From: Lepeophtheirus salmonis
Lineage: Eukaryota; Arthropoda; Copepoda; Siphonostomatoida; Caligidae
DNA: 64,000 nt
Assembly (NCBI RefSeq): GCF_016086655.4
Contig: NC_052135.2
Location: forward strand, 12,304,363-12,368,362
Direction: 5' to 3'
The notes below the pieces were generated by a model. The model did no database searches. It was not told the DNA's origin and worked only from the letters and a program-made list of their open reading frames with translations. This document shows, one piece after another, positions 1 through 11,371 of the stretch. The stretch's first letter is position 1; every line of letters starts with the position of its first letter. A program made the position numbers and the translations under genes.

Positions 1-1405
1 CAAAGAATTCGTAAACTAATATTAGATATGGAATTTGAAAGATGATGAAAACTAATTAATCAATTTTTGATTTTTGAGATTGATTTGAAACGTTTTTTTG
101 TATTTTAATGATGTAATCATGGATTATTCTGAGGAAATTTAGAATTATAGTAATTGTCACAGAACAGTGGATAATTTTTCAGTGCAAATAGCTGATCCAT
201 CATTCTTTCCACTTATGATATCTAATGAATGAACGTGTTGACGTGTACAAATATACCATTTATTGGATCAAAAATATGTTGTGTGTGACCTATTAGCATT
301 TCATGCTTTGCGTGATAATCTTTTAAAATTTATAATTTATATATACATAAGTAGAATCGAAAGGAGTTACTTGATAAGAAATTCACTTTTAGGCCTATCC
401 TTAATCTTGTAAAGGGGATATTGAGAGATGACTTTTTTTTTTTTTGCTAAATTCAAAGTAATATGTAATCATTGTTACCAATTTTATATCTTAATAAACG
501 GTATTTTAGTTGTAATATCTTTTTTTTTAAAGATAGTAGCGATTATCGATAGCCATCAATAGTGATCATCAGTATAAAAAAAGTAGATGGAATCGACGTA
601 GCTCATCGAAATGCACTCGGGAGTAATTATTCTCTTGAAGTCAATGTGCGTAGGTTGGCGCCTGGCCATTCCTAGAGAAAGAAATAAACTTTATTTATTT
701 GGAGCTCACACAAAATTCATAGATTACACGGAACAAATGTAAACCTATAATGTTTACTTATACTTCTGATATTATTTTATTCTTAATATTTATAACTATT
801 TATATATTTAATGGGATTCTACTCACAACCACTTAGAAAAATGAAATATTTATTTTTTATATACACTCATTATGTCTCAATTTACCCAAATTAGCGTGGA
901 TCAACTGAGCCTCTACGTAGTTACTCATTGCGTTTAAACACTGAACACTATAGCTAATTATATTTATCATAAATTTTTGGACGTTCTAGACTAGAGTTTC
1001 TGAAGAAATTGATCTAAAATGAAAAGAATTTATCTGAGGTGTATTTAATGCAACAATAATTATAGGGGTTTGTTCCTTGAAAGTATTGAAGCCTAACTCT
1101 TAGAAAACGTGCTCACAAATTGAATTCTGTCAACTACCCCTATCATGTAGAATTTTAAATTTAAAAAGGCCCATTTATTTAGGGTGCATTCCAGTAAAAA
1201 AACCATTAATGCAATTTACATATCGTATTTTTGTTTTTTGTTTTGTAAAGGAAATTGACTAGAGTTTCTAAAAAATGAAAGAAATATCTCAACTTTTGCA
1301 ACACAGCTACTACAAAATAAAAATGAAGTCCCGAATTAATGTGGGAAATAAAAAAATACATAGATGTGCTTTAGAAAATCTCTCATAAAGTCAGTTTTAT
1401 TGTAC
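1..1405. other. AT-rich non-coding stretch
   Basis: No open frame, RNA gene or recognisable repeat boundary was found. The stretch is A+T-rich with short T runs (for example 430-446 and 520-530). It is probably intronic or intergenic. Confidence 0.5.
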
Positions 1406-1680
1406 TCAATATGAATAGAAATGCAAGGTTATACCATAAAGCTTTTCCGAAAAATGTTTTACTTTCACCACGCTTTTTAATAGTGACGTCATAGCAAATA
1501 ACTGTTACTAAAACTAGCTATATATCGCCCTCCTTCACCTTTACTGTTAGAGTACGGTTGTTATTCTCTATGACGTCAAAATCTATCTGTTTTGCCTAAC
1601 AGTCGTTACAATAGATCAAATTGAAAATTCTAGCATCCCAATTACAGGATGGTATAACCTTGTATTTCTATTAACTTTGG
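1406..1680. mobile_element. MITE with long TIRs, copy 1
   Basis: The ends form an inverted repeat of about 35 bp. The left end (CAATATGAATAGAAATGCAA) matches the reverse complement of the right end (CAAAGTTAATAGAAATACAA). The interior carries TTTTAATAGTGACGTCATAG, also present in the copy at 21943-22234. There is no coding capacity. A possible degenerate target duplication flanks it (TATTGTACT against GGTTTTACT). The superfamily is uncertain; the better copy has a 9-bp duplication, as in Mutator-type elements. Confidence 0.65.
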
Positions 1681-2526
1681 TTTTACTCGCTATATTTTCA
1701 TAAGCAATTTTTTGCATCTAATGTACAAGGCATTCCTGTACAAAATATTAAATTTTAAGGAAAAATTATGATTTTCACCTGACCCACGGTTTACTTAATA
1801 AAGCACAAGTAATTTTTGTATGCTATATAAAATTTTTGTGGGTTTTTATTTATTTGAAGGTGTTTCCTTTTCATTTGATTATCTTGGCCATAATGCCTTT
1901 ATATATACATATCTACAACAATATTTTATCCCTAATTCTTTTTGTGAGTCTGTATGAAAAGGCTCCAAGAACATCATTAGAAATTATTTCTCTTTCTCTC
2001 TCTTTCTTCACAGAAAGTATAATGAAACGAACAAGAAATGGATATAATTTATACATGTATTAATATATTTCTATGTACCAGCATACATACATTATATACA
2101 AAAACCATTTTGATCTCCTTGTAATTTAATCACTATTTTGTAATGTATTCACCATAGATACTAGGGTTTCTCATTTCCCGGGAAATTGTCGTTGAGCAAG
2201 ATCCCGGGAAAGCTTTGTTTAAATTTTGGGATCCCCTTAGTTAATATAAAATAATGTGAACTTGAAGTATTTCCGATTATATTTTTTCAACTCATATATT
2301 CTCAATTCACATTTTCCTTATTTTGTCAATATCATGTGTAGGTTGATTTTTTTTAAAGCTTACGGGTCCTACCTTTTTTTTAAATATTCCTTTAATTTGT
2401 AAGATTGGTTTGCACTAATTAAGTAAAGGGATTATTTCCATTAGTGATGCTTCCATTTTTTTTCACGTTAGATATATTTATTTTGGTCCTTTGACATTTA
2501 GAAACTTTATTAGTATATATTTTATC
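1681..2526. other. AT-rich stretch with a paired CCCGGG motif
   Basis: No coding sequence was recognised; the 75-codon frame at 1836-2063 is low-complexity and likely chance. At about 2162-2215 the motif TTCCCGGGAAA and a second CCCGGGAAAG lie close together next to TAGGGTTTCTC, which could be one end of an eroded hAT-like element, but no matching second end was found. Confidence 0.35.
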
Positions 2527-3230
2527 ATGGAGCAATATACTCTTGATTCACGATTGCGAATTATCTAAATTTATTAGCAAAATCAGCGTTCGATTGCCAA
2601 ATTGATTTTCATTTCAAATCACTTAAGTGACGAAGCTCATTTTTGGCTCAATGGCTTTGTTGATAAGCAAAATATGTGTTATTGGTCAGGGATTAATCCA
2701 TAAGTGCTTCACGAGAAATCATTGCATCCTGAAAAATTACTATTTGGTGTGTACTACATGATGGATGGATCCCTGGTCCATATTTTTTTGTTAATGATGA
2801 TATTAGCTACGTGACTGTAAATTGAAATCGCTATCGCACCTTGATACCTGATAATCAGAATATTTTTTTTTTGGTCCAATGGACTTGGAAAACATATGCT
2901 TTCAAAACCACTTGTCACACAGCAAACGTTAAAATCGATTTATTACCCAACAAATTTGGGAGTGCGTTATTTAGAGAAATGGACGGTTAATTGGCCGTCT
3001 CGATCGTGCGATTTAAAACCTTTACATTACTTTCTTTGGGGTCATGGGAAGTCATTTGTCTACACCAGTAATCCACAAAAAAATGTTTGAAGAGCTCAGA
3101 AAAAATATCAAACGCAAAATTGCTGCAATATCGGTGAATTTATTGGAAAAATTGAGTGACTATGGATACCTCACCATTAATACAATCGACTCAACCGTAT
3201 TCCTAATTATTCATTAATTATCTAATGAGT
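2527..3230 (+). pseudogene. DUF4817-type mariner-like transposase relic, internally deleted
   Basis: This is a dead transposase of the IS630/Tc1/mariner group often annotated in arthropods with an N-terminal DUF4817 helix. The ATG at 2527 opens with MEQYTLDSRLRII, the typical N-terminus, then meets stops. The frame then jumps within about 75 bases to the catalytic core: SDEAHFWLNGFV, with the first catalytic Asp, at about 2627-2665. Further on, in shifting frames, come traces of the second block (2890-2935) and then a block reading WPSRSCDLKPLHYFLWG (about 2991-3045), the usual WPPRSCDLTPLDYFLWG of the family. The region between the DNA-binding domain and the first Asp is missing. Several frameshifts and stops make it inactive. 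No terminal inverted repeats were found, so the limits are those of the coding similarity. Confidence 0.75.
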
Positions 3231-3255
3231 CACTGTTCGTGTCTAAATACATATA

Positions 3256-3645
3256 AAATGTTGGGTTATGTCTACAAATACTAGGCCGATCTGGGACCGT
3301 TATAATTTTTGTTTAATCTAACTAATTTGGTCTTCTAAAAAAATTCTGTCTGGATAGGTCTCATTGAAAAATTCGATTTATATTAATATCAATTAGAAAA
3401 TTTTCTTACCAATTTTACGCATTAATTTTTGATTGCGTCACGTACGTACTCAAATTGTGAACATTGATGTAATGATATCATAAGAAGTTTAAAGTGATGC
3501 ATATGTGTATAATTTTGTTAAATTGGGATTAGAATAAATTTGGTCCCTTAAATCGGCCCACGGAATAAAAAAGATTAAATTTTTTTGCAAATCGGTCATA
3601 ATCATTTAGGACCAATCCGGACTGTAAATAATGTCGTGAACCGAG
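3256..3645 (+). mobile_element. hAT-1 family non-autonomous element, truncated copy
   Basis: The segment starts with TGTTGGGTTATGTCTAC and carries the family marker of repeated GGTC/GACC words (GGCCGATCTGGGACCGTTAT) also seen at 15557, 18112, 30407 and 36429. The right-hand terminus (CAACACTA) is not present, so the copy is 3'-eroded. It follows directly on the mariner-like relic. Confidence 0.6.
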
Positions 3646-3664
3646 CAAAAAAACACAGATATAT

Positions 3665-4354
3665 GAGTGATAAAACGAATTATTGGAAATCGGAGAATTT
3701 GTTTTTTTTTCTGGAAACGGGATCGGTATCGAGAAATGTTATGAAATAATGTTTAATTTGCTATTCCGATTCTTATTAATTACTTTTCTAATTTATGAAA
3801 AAAATAATTTCAAAAAGTTTAATATTTGTAGTTTCATATAATTTCTTAAATTTTCTTTGAATAACTATGTATTTTGAAATTTTCTCCAAAAAGTTTAATA
3901 TTTGAAAAAAAAAAAAAATATATATATATATATATTTGAATACAGCTAGGGATTTTTGAATTTTTTTTCCAAAAAAATAGATATTTGATATTTTTTCCCA
4001 AAATGTTTTATTTGTTTTGTGAAAAACTGAGTTTTAAAAAAAATCCAAAAAATTAAATTTATTGAAAATGGTTTAAAAAAAAATAATAATTCAAAAAATT
4101 AAATTTTTTCTGAATAGTTGTGAGTTTTTGAAAAAAAAAAATATCAAATTTTATATTAGAAATTGTTTTTTCAAAAAGTGTAATATTACAAATCTTTTTC
4201 AAAAAAAAACATACAAAAACCAAGCTCCCCCTAAAAAATAATCATGTGGACTTGATAGCAAAATTGTATTTTTAACTATTATTTAAAATATTTAAGAACT
4301 GGATTCGGCATTGGGAATTTTTTGGCATTTTTTTCATGACTATCACTATCACTA
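3665..4354. mobile_element. hAT-2 family element with AT-rich repeat module
   Basis: The left end (GAGTGATAAAACGAATTATT) is a degenerate version of the family end TAGTGATGGGACGATTAAT, and the right end is TATCACTA. The flanks AGATATAT and ATAAATAC agree at 5 of 8 positions, a weak trace of an 8-bp target duplication. The interior (about 3700-4230) consists of degenerate iterations of a T-rich unit around GGATTTTTGAAATTTTTTCC, plus a poly(A)/(TA)n tract at 3905-3936. Confidence 0.6.
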
Positions 4355-4696
4355 ATAAATACACAACACCTTGTAATGATATGCTATAAATAACCCTAGA
4401 ATTTCCGTTATTTTCATTACGTTTATGTATTTTTCACATTTATCTCATAACGGCAAATGTCTCAAAGGAATGAGCTTTTGGTTACTCATTTCTTACTACA
4501 CATCATTTACACTTTTCCCTTTACATACACATAGGATGTGTATGTGTTTGTCAGATATTAAATAAATTGGTTTCTTCTACTTAGATAAGTAAAGTACATA
4601 CTGTCCGGATCTGAAATTGCTTCCTGAACAAAACAACGGCATCAATTCGTTTTCTTTTGTCAAAAGTAACTATAACCTACATATTCGTTATATGTA

Positions 4697-5530
4697 TACA
4701 GGGTGAGGCCTCAAAAATTAGGATCCTCTTCGAGGTCTTAGTCTCAGTTCTAAAATTTTCGAATGAGGGGAAAATAAGCTACAATTTGATGTTTGTTATG
4801 TTGTTCTGCGATCAGAAATGTCTGAGCAAAAAGCAAAACGACAGAAGGTGTCCGATCTCCTCTGTGCGCACAAATCGATCTCCCGCGAGAAGATCTTCGC
4901 AGTGGAAGCTGTTCTGAACAGGAGAAATGATCGCTTCTTGGCTGAATCAGGAGCTCAGGTCGAGGGGACATTCAGGACCAAACATCCATCTCAGGTCATG
5001 GTCCTCGGACTCAAGATACCTCCCTACTTCTTTAAGACCTACGAGAAAGTCAGCACGGACGTCTACTACAAAGTCCTTAGGTACATGCCTTGCCATGGCT
5101 GAAGAGCACTTTCCTCAGGAACAACTATGTGTTTACCTAAGACGGCGCCCTAGTACACACGTTCAAGGAGGTGCAGGTGTTTGGCCTTCGCCCTCACCAA
5201 ACGTGAACCCCTGGGCTTCGCTGTTTGGCGGGTCTTTGAGGGCAAGACGAACAAACTTCTCACATGAATGTCGATGCCCTGAAGGCCGTGATCACGGAGG
5301 AGTGGAACAACTTGTACTCGGACTTCATCATGCCACCTGTGCTTCTGTTCGTACCCGTATTAAAACCATTATTTAGAATGGAGGAGGACATATTGAATAT
5401 AAATTGTAGAAAATTGGTGATTTACCAACTTTTTATACAAAAGTTGGCCATAAAAATGGGTCAAAATAAAAATATGTAGAAGTGGAAAGGGGTATAAATT
5501 TTTTTATAAGTTTTGAGTCCTCACCCTGTA
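4697..5530 (+). mobile_element. Tc1/mariner family A element, copy 1 (internally deleted transposase)
   Basis: Both ends carry the inverted repeat TACAGGGTGAGGMCTCAAAA, the insertion sits at a TA, and the length is 834 bp against about 1.25 kb for a complete element. The plus-strand transposase starts at 4818 (MSEQKAKRQKVSDLL) and is fused directly to HKSISREKIFAVEAVLNRRN, so about 130 codons of DNA-binding domain and linker are missing. The first catalytic region is degraded (the expected SDKKIF reads SREKIF, losing the Asp). After NRRNDRFLAESG and VMVLG come a frameshift near 5090 and stops; the third Asp motif survives as PSPNVNPW, with Asp replaced by Asn. The same N-terminal junction occurs in the copies at 36644, 41733 and 58613. 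Confidence 0.85.
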
Positions 5531-6041
5531 TACACAGGGTTAAAACATTTTCATTTACAAGATGAAGAAGAAGTTCCTCAATTTGCTCAAGTCTGGCACG
5601 CCTCCCATCATTAGTGATGCTCAACTTTTTACTGATGAGACTCTGCACAACCTCACAAAATGATCCAGGCTTGGTCAAAAAAAGAATGTATTGGTAGCTA
5701 AAATCTGAGTCAGTGATAGGATAGGGTTCCATCAGCCGGTCCGGTAAAGTACTCTTTACCTTTGTGCCCTTGGTGTTAAAATTACATACATCGAGTACTT
5801 GAGCACCGTCCTGGAGAAAAGTTTCCAGCGATGTGCCCACTCCCACTTCGAGCAAGATACGTATACCTTTTAACATCATGGTGCTCCCTCCCATACGTAC
5901 AATTTGATGCTGAAGTGGTGTGAAACTCGTTTCTCTAGCTCTTGAAGGAACAACTTTTAGCCTCCATCTAGTCCGGACATAATCCGATTGATTTTGAAAT
6001 ATGGTCCATTTAAGAGGATATAGTGTACAAGAAGACCCACC
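5531..6041 (-). CDS. Candidate host exon, unrecognised protein, abutted by mariner
   Basis: On the minus strand an open frame runs from just after TAG at 6044-6042 down to the mariner end at 5531, about 170 codons. That is long for this composition, and its GC content is clearly above its surroundings. The first internal ATG is at 5894 (MGGSTMMLKGIRILLEVGVG); the 49 codons upstream are also open and protein-like (for example RWRLKVVPSRARETSFT). An AG at 6043-6042 could be the splice acceptor, but its pyrimidine tract is poor. The C-terminal part (about 5660-5541) contains acidic and leucine-rich helices, such as RLEQIEELLLHLVNEN. I do not recognise the family. The frame runs into the family A element and ends inside it at 5433, adding about 30 element-encoded codons. 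Alternatives are an unknown transposon gene or a decayed gene. Confidence 0.45.
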
Positions 6042-6058
6042 CTAATTTAAATGCATTG

Positions 6059-6178
6059 TAGTGATAGGACGATTCCAAATAAAATCTAGATGCCAATTCC
6101 GATGCAATTCTAGTAAAAATTCCGGATTCCGATTCTTTAATATTTCAAATAACACTTGAAAAAAACCATTTTTTTAAT
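6059..6178. mobile_element. hAT-2 family element, left fragment
   Basis: It begins with TAGTGATAGGACGATTCC, the hAT-2 end, followed by the subterminal GATGCAATTCTAGTAAAAA also seen at 27589-28139. It is interrupted at 6179 by a CAGGGGCGTC element, and no certain right end was found beyond that element. Confidence 0.55.
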
Positions 6179-6460
6179 CAGGGGCGTCAACACGACTATA
6201 TTTTGGTGGGGCCTTAGTTTTTGGTATTGTATTTTTTTATCAAAAAATAAAAATGTTTAAAAAAAAAATATTTGAAAAATTAGATTTTTTAGAAAAAAAA
6301 TTATTATATACTATTTGATATACAAATTTTTTTTTCAAAAATCTACAACTATTCACAAAAAAAATCAAAAACCTTATGGTTTTTCACATCAAGTTTTAAA
6401 TTTTCTAGTAAAAAAGCAAAAAAATCCTTAACTTGGGGGGGGTCCAATCTCTTAATGACA
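6179..6460. mobile_element. hAT-3 family element (CAGGGGCGTC end) nested in hAT-2
   Basis: The left end CAGGGGCGTCAACACG is followed by the shared AT-rich module with units such as AAAATCTACAACTATTCACA. The module closes with TTAACTTGGGGGGGG, the subterminal G-rich motif of the family, near 6430-6445. The right-hand terminus itself is not clear. There is no coding capacity. Confidence 0.5.
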
Positions 6461-8450
6461 CTCACAAAGAGTGTCACTATATTTCTTAATAGTTGTTATT
6501 AAATGGTGGTTATTATAAATATATACTAAATCGAGTAATTTCTATGGGCTTTCCAATTTTAGACTCTTTCAAGCATACCTATTTGATGAAAGCCCTTCTA
6601 TGTTGAAGCTCTCATAAAGCTTTTATGTTTACGTAGGAATACAATGTACATTATCTTTAAATTAATTTATTTGAATGGTCGTACATACAAAGAACTGATG
6701 TATGTATTCATCAAACATTAATCGCTCTTTATGCACGCTTGTACCTTGATGAGAATTCAATTGGATAGTATAATTTGCACCAAAAAATAAAATAAAATGT
6801 CAACAAGGAAAATAAATTGATTGGATCAATTTAAAGAAGGCTCTCAACTAATTAAAAATGTATTTTTATACATATTTAATGGATATATGATATTAAAAAA
6901 TTGGAAAATGAAAGAAATCTTTACTATGATCCGTCTTTTAATATGTGTTTATTATATTAAAAATGGATGTATCTGTTTTTATATATATATTTTTATGCAT
7001 ATTTGGGAGATACCCCAATAGTTAAACTTTGGATCTCTCGTTGAAATATTAATTAAATTTTGTATTTTGGTAGCATAAATGAGGAAAAGTCCAATAAATG
7101 TTAGAAAAAAATAGTTTTGTTTGATTGTGTTGAAAATTAAAACTTTGAATTACTGTTTAAGTGAGGAAAAGGTACTTTTCTTCTTTAAGTATCTTTTATT
7201 TCTTTTAACAAAAATGCCTAATGTTGGAGCTTTTTGTTGTTCAGGGACTATTGTAAGTTATTTTATATCTATACCTACACGTACATGCTATCTTAAAGAT
7301 ACCCAATGAAAAATTAAAAAGATTTTATTTGTATTTAGTTTGTTTATGTTAAAATTCTTTACTAAAACGATCCTTTATAATTATATATGTAAATTTCTAT
7401 TGTAGAACCTCCTTATATACACGATTTTTATTCTTTTCTGTCCGTTTGATGTTACAATAATTAAACTTGCACCTCTTTTGAAAATCCCAAATATAATTGT
7501 GAATGACTTGTAAATCTAAAGCAATTTTTACAAATATTTATATACACATATAATAGGATTAATACTAATGTTCATTTGGTATGAGTAAAAATATAAGGGC
7601 TTATTTTGATTCACAAAAACAAACTATATTATACAGATATATAAGGATTCCTATTATGATAATTTCTTCATTTTTCAATATAGGGATTAGAGGCTTATCA
7701 AAGCTGTATTAAAATGAGTTGAATAAACGTTGATATGTATGTACATAAATCCAGAATAAGTTCAAATTGTATTTTATTTTTAAGATAAAGGTGTTTTTTT
7801 TAAAAAAATATGTAAAGTGGAAATATAATGATGTATTTGCACATCTTCCCTTCTTTGAATTTGTTCCTACGTAAAAAAACAATTAATTTCCCTTGAAAGT
7901 TTGCCTAAATCATTATCATTTGTGTAAATTTTTCAAAGTTTTTCAACTAAGAAAAAGTGAAAGGAAAACTTGTCAAATTTTATTTCTCATATTTATTTAA
8001 CCTAATTAATATATCTTAAGGAAATGAAAATATGTAATATTATTATTATTGAAACTGGGAAAAAAGACGAGGCATGTTTTTTATCTAGGTAATTTTAAAG
8101 TTTTTGTCCGTATTGTTGTGTAGAAAGTATGAGACCGGGGGAGGACACCAAGGGGGATGGGGGGGGGAAAGCTTCGTAATGAGTTCCAGAAATAAATCTT
8201 TTTTTTTCGTCTTTCTATATTGGTACATAACCTGAAGTTGGGTTTCTTATTCACATATTAGGATTATATAATACTAGTCTTGGATTCCAGGAGTACTCGA
8301 ACTTAAAAAAAACTTTTAATCTCATATCAAATTTGTTTCTACATTTTGATTGAGTAACTCTTTATAAATTTTGTTGTTCTATTTTTGAAGGGAGATTTTT
8401 TTTTCTTTTGTTCTAATTGACGTTTAGTTGTTCATCTTTTTTTTCTATTA
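6461..8450. other. AT-rich non-coding stretch
   Basis: No coding exon or element boundary was recognised. The small open frames at 6821-7021 and 7121-7309 are low-complexity and look like chance. A G-rich patch lies at 8135-8168 (GGGGGAGG and a run of nine G). Confidence 0.4.
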
Positions 8451-9291
8451 TACCGAGTGGCCCATACAAATCTGAACACTTTGAATTATAAACTTCCACA
8501 AGATATAATTTACTAATTAAAAATAGAATTTCAACAAAATTAATACTATAAATAGATATTTGTCTGACCTCTCTTAATCATCAATGTAGCCGCCCTTAGC
8601 AGTAATGATGGCTTCCAGGTAGCAAAAGCCTGGCACCCTCTGCAGATGTAGTCAACTGTCATGGCGTCCCAGTGCTGGCTGACAGTGGGTTTGATAGCTT
8701 TTGTGTTTGGATGACGGACACTGCAGGCCTTCCCCTCAACATGCAATAAAAAGGTGTAGTTAAGGGGGTTGGTATTAGGGATGTAGCGGGCCAAAATTTT
8801 CAAAAAAAAAATTCAAAACAGTCTTGCAACGGAGGAGATTGGTTTCTTTCATTGCGGGTACCAAAAGTGGCCTCTCCACCCTCACAAGGCTCTTTCCACC
8901 AACTTTTTTGATAGCTCTCTGGACATTCTGGTGTGAAATCCTGAGATTTCTTGAATGGGCCCTCATAGACTTGAGGGATACACCTTGGGTGTTTTCTTTA
9001 AATCCTCCTGGTTCAATTTGCCCTTTCTGACAGAGCCCTTCTTCCTCTCAAAAGTTTTGGGCTTGCTGATGTCGGAGACAGTGCTCCTGAAGACGCCCAA
9101 CTGCTTGGAGTTGGCGAATTGAAATTTGTCGATCGTGTTCAATTGTCATTGTCTCGACTTGTACGTAAGCTTGAGAGCTCAGTTATTTTTTGTAATTAAT
9201 TGTTTCTGCTTTAATATATTGAGACTTGAATTAGTTTAAATCACTCAAGCTTAATTAATTAAGTGTTCAGATTTCAATAAACCACCCGATA
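8451..9291 (-). mobile_element. Tc1/mariner family B element, copy 1 (core deleted)
   Basis: The ends TACCGAGTGGCCCATACAAA and, reverse-complemented, TATCGGGTGGTTTATTGAAA form the TIR, extending to CTGAACACTT, at TA sites; the length is 841 bp. The transposase lies on the minus strand. Its start, near 9150, encodes a degenerate N-terminal DNA-binding region. The frame at 8966-8775 (SHQNVQRAIKKVGGKSLVRV, then LLRCKT) is the second helix-turn-helix and linker. It then jumps straight to the C-terminus (IPNTNPLNYTFLLHVEGKAC, about 8775-8715, and SQHWDAM), so the catalytic core with the first two Asp is deleted; the third (SPD) is replaced by Asn. The gene ends near 8575. The copy at 30511-31362 has the same junction. 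Confidence 0.85.
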
Positions 9292-10949
9292 TTGAAAAGA
9301 AGAAATACAATTTATATTGATGGAAGTTGGATATTAATAATAATACATGGCAACCTAAATTAATTTAGTTTATGCTTGGTTACTTTTAATTTGTTTTTAA
9401 AATTATTTCCTATTATGCAAATAATACTGTTAACAATTACCTAATACACATTATTTACTTCATAATAATGTACTGCCTTATTGAGGCAGTCAAATTGGCT
9501 TCATTTTTTAACTTAAATTTTAACAATTCAATGATTAAATATATAGCTCAATTATAATAAAACTCGATCGTTAAAACACGAATCCAACACTATTTATAAT
9601 GTATATATAAGATTTTCCTCCAAATACTATGTACGTAAAAAAAATAGGGTAAAAAATTAGAATTAATTAAATTATGGATATGAGGTTTTTTTTTTTTTTT
9701 TTTAAATATTGTTCAACTTTAATTCTATTTAAATCCTATTATTATCTTATTTATTCATGAACGGATCATAACCCTTAATACATACTTAACATAGCTCAAT
9801 GTTTAAAATATATATTGATATTTGTTTCATTTTTTCAATTGAATTTATTTTGTAACGTTTGGCATTTTGGGACCAATTTCATATCATCGTGAATTGTATT
9901 TAAGCTCTAAAATATTTTTTTCTGCCAACTTGTCACATCAATGAGGTTAGTTGACACAGCTCTTGCCGCGTTGAGTCATTCATGATTATCGATAACTAAT
10001 CATAATAAAAAAAATGTTGTTCTCTACTCCAAATAAAGTATACTTTCTTTATTAAAATGTCCCCAAATTGAATCCAACTTGCTTGTCTCATTTACCCTTC
10101 AGCTTCTATTTTACTTCAAACACTAATATATCACGGAATACAGAACCGACTAACTATATTTAGCTCTTAAATGAACCCTAAATAATGATTAAAGAACTTT
10201 ATAAAATATTAAGGGTTTAATACTTGAAGTTCAGAAGAAAATGAATCAAATGAAAAAAAAAAAAAAAAATCTGGTTTTATGATTTTAGAAAATGTGTTAC
10301 TGCTCAAGAGAGGGTATACTTAACACTCTCAGTGAGCCGTAGCTAACGTAGTCTAAATAGGTGTACTGAATCATAACCCCTAGAAACTTGACAAAAATTT
10401 AAGATTGTCAACTTACGTATGTGCCAAGTAACAAGTACTCTCTCCATCGCCTACCTACTTACGCTATGCATATATGCTTCTAATATGTTTTTATTTTATA
10501 CTTTATGTAAAAAAATTGAATAACTAATTCGTAATAATTTTTGTGCATACAAAAAAAATAATAATAATAGGAAGGATTTTTTATGGTAGGCCTTTGGATA
10601 TGTTATATATGCATTTATATTTAAATAATATGTGGATGTTTGATGACGTTATATTAGTTTTGTTGAGGATACAAAAAACTTGCAAACTTCTACGATAAAA
10701 GTCTTAATAATTTTGGGTGTAAAATACATATTTCAAGTTATGCAATTTCATATCCCTACGACTTAAAAAGTGTTTATTTTGCAAATACCTAAGCACTGGT
10801 AAATTCATTTTTTTTTTTTTAAAATAACTTTTGAAAGGAAGGGTCAATTTTTAGAGTCTGGAGTGACAATTTTTGCTCACAATTCCCTCCCATTCTTCTT
10901 CAAAAGGGTAATGCGTAATCTAGCCCCTAGTGGGACCTAGCTCACCATC
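9292..10949. other. Non-coding stretch upstream of the plus-strand exon
   Basis: The stretch is A+T-rich with long T or A runs (9687-9703, 10252-10269, 10809-10820). No exon was recognised. A pyrimidine-rich tract followed by CAAAAG ends at 10905 and could be a splice acceptor for the downstream exon, with a 5' untranslated segment from 10906 to 10949. No core promoter could be assigned with confidence. Confidence 0.4.
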
Positions 10950-11365
10950 ATGCTCAAATGCACACCCTACATCAAAAACATATGCGACTCCCTCAACTCG
11001 GCCGGATGGCTCTTTCGCCTCGACGGAACCTCCTCTCTGCCTTCTTCGCCCAAAAAGAGTCATGATTGGAGTCCTACTCGGAGTGAAGGAGGAGATCAGA
11101 TCTCGTCCTCCGTGATTGAGTCAGAAAAGGAACTCTATATGGTGACAGAGCTCTCATCAGATGGACGGATCAAAACCTCACTCACAGGAGCTCCTCTTGC
11201 ACCCATCAAACGATCTCCTCTTTCATTGAGGAGATTTAGACCTGAGAGTCCTGACCTGACACGTCCTGCAAAACGATTGGAAAAGACTCGGAATTTGGGG
11301 GCAATAGCCAAAGGGAGTCCTGTTGCCTCACCCTGTGGGAGCTCTTCTTCATCATCATCCAACAG
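10950..11365 (+). CDS. First coding exon of an unrecognised Ser/Pro-rich protein
   Basis: The open frame of 138 codons begins at an ATG with A at -3 and an in-frame TAG four codons upstream, so this start is plausible. It is close to 50% GC in an AT-rich setting and ends exactly at CAG|GTAAGC, a near-consensus splice donor; the exon then ends in phase 2. The protein opens with MLKCTPYIKNICDSLNSAGW, then becomes Ser/Pro/Arg-rich and probably disordered, with several SP sites (KRSPLS, PESPD, KGSPVASP), a basic patch (SLRRFRP to PAKRLEKTR, residues about 91-112) and seven serines before the donor. No domain was recognised, and the following exon was not found in the window. It could be a regulatory or nuclear protein, but that is only a guess from composition. 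Confidence 0.65.
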
Positions 11366-11371
11366 GTAAGC
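11364..11371 (+). promoter_or_regulatory. Splice donor CAG|GTAAGC
   Basis: The sequence AACAG|GTAAGC directly ends the GC-rich open frame at 10950-11365. Composition drops to AT-rich within about 80 bases after it. This fits the 5' end of an intron on the plus strand. Confidence 0.65.

Noticed and set aside
1836..2063. 75-codon open frame
   Set aside because: Rich in Leu/Ile/Phe/Tyr with AT-only codon bias, no splice context and no recognisable similarity.
11135..11362. Minus-strand open frame opposite the plus-strand exon (MDDDEEELPQGEATG)
   Set aside because: It is the antisense shadow of the Ser-rich exon; the acidic start arises from antisense of serine codons, and the plus frame ends at a good donor.
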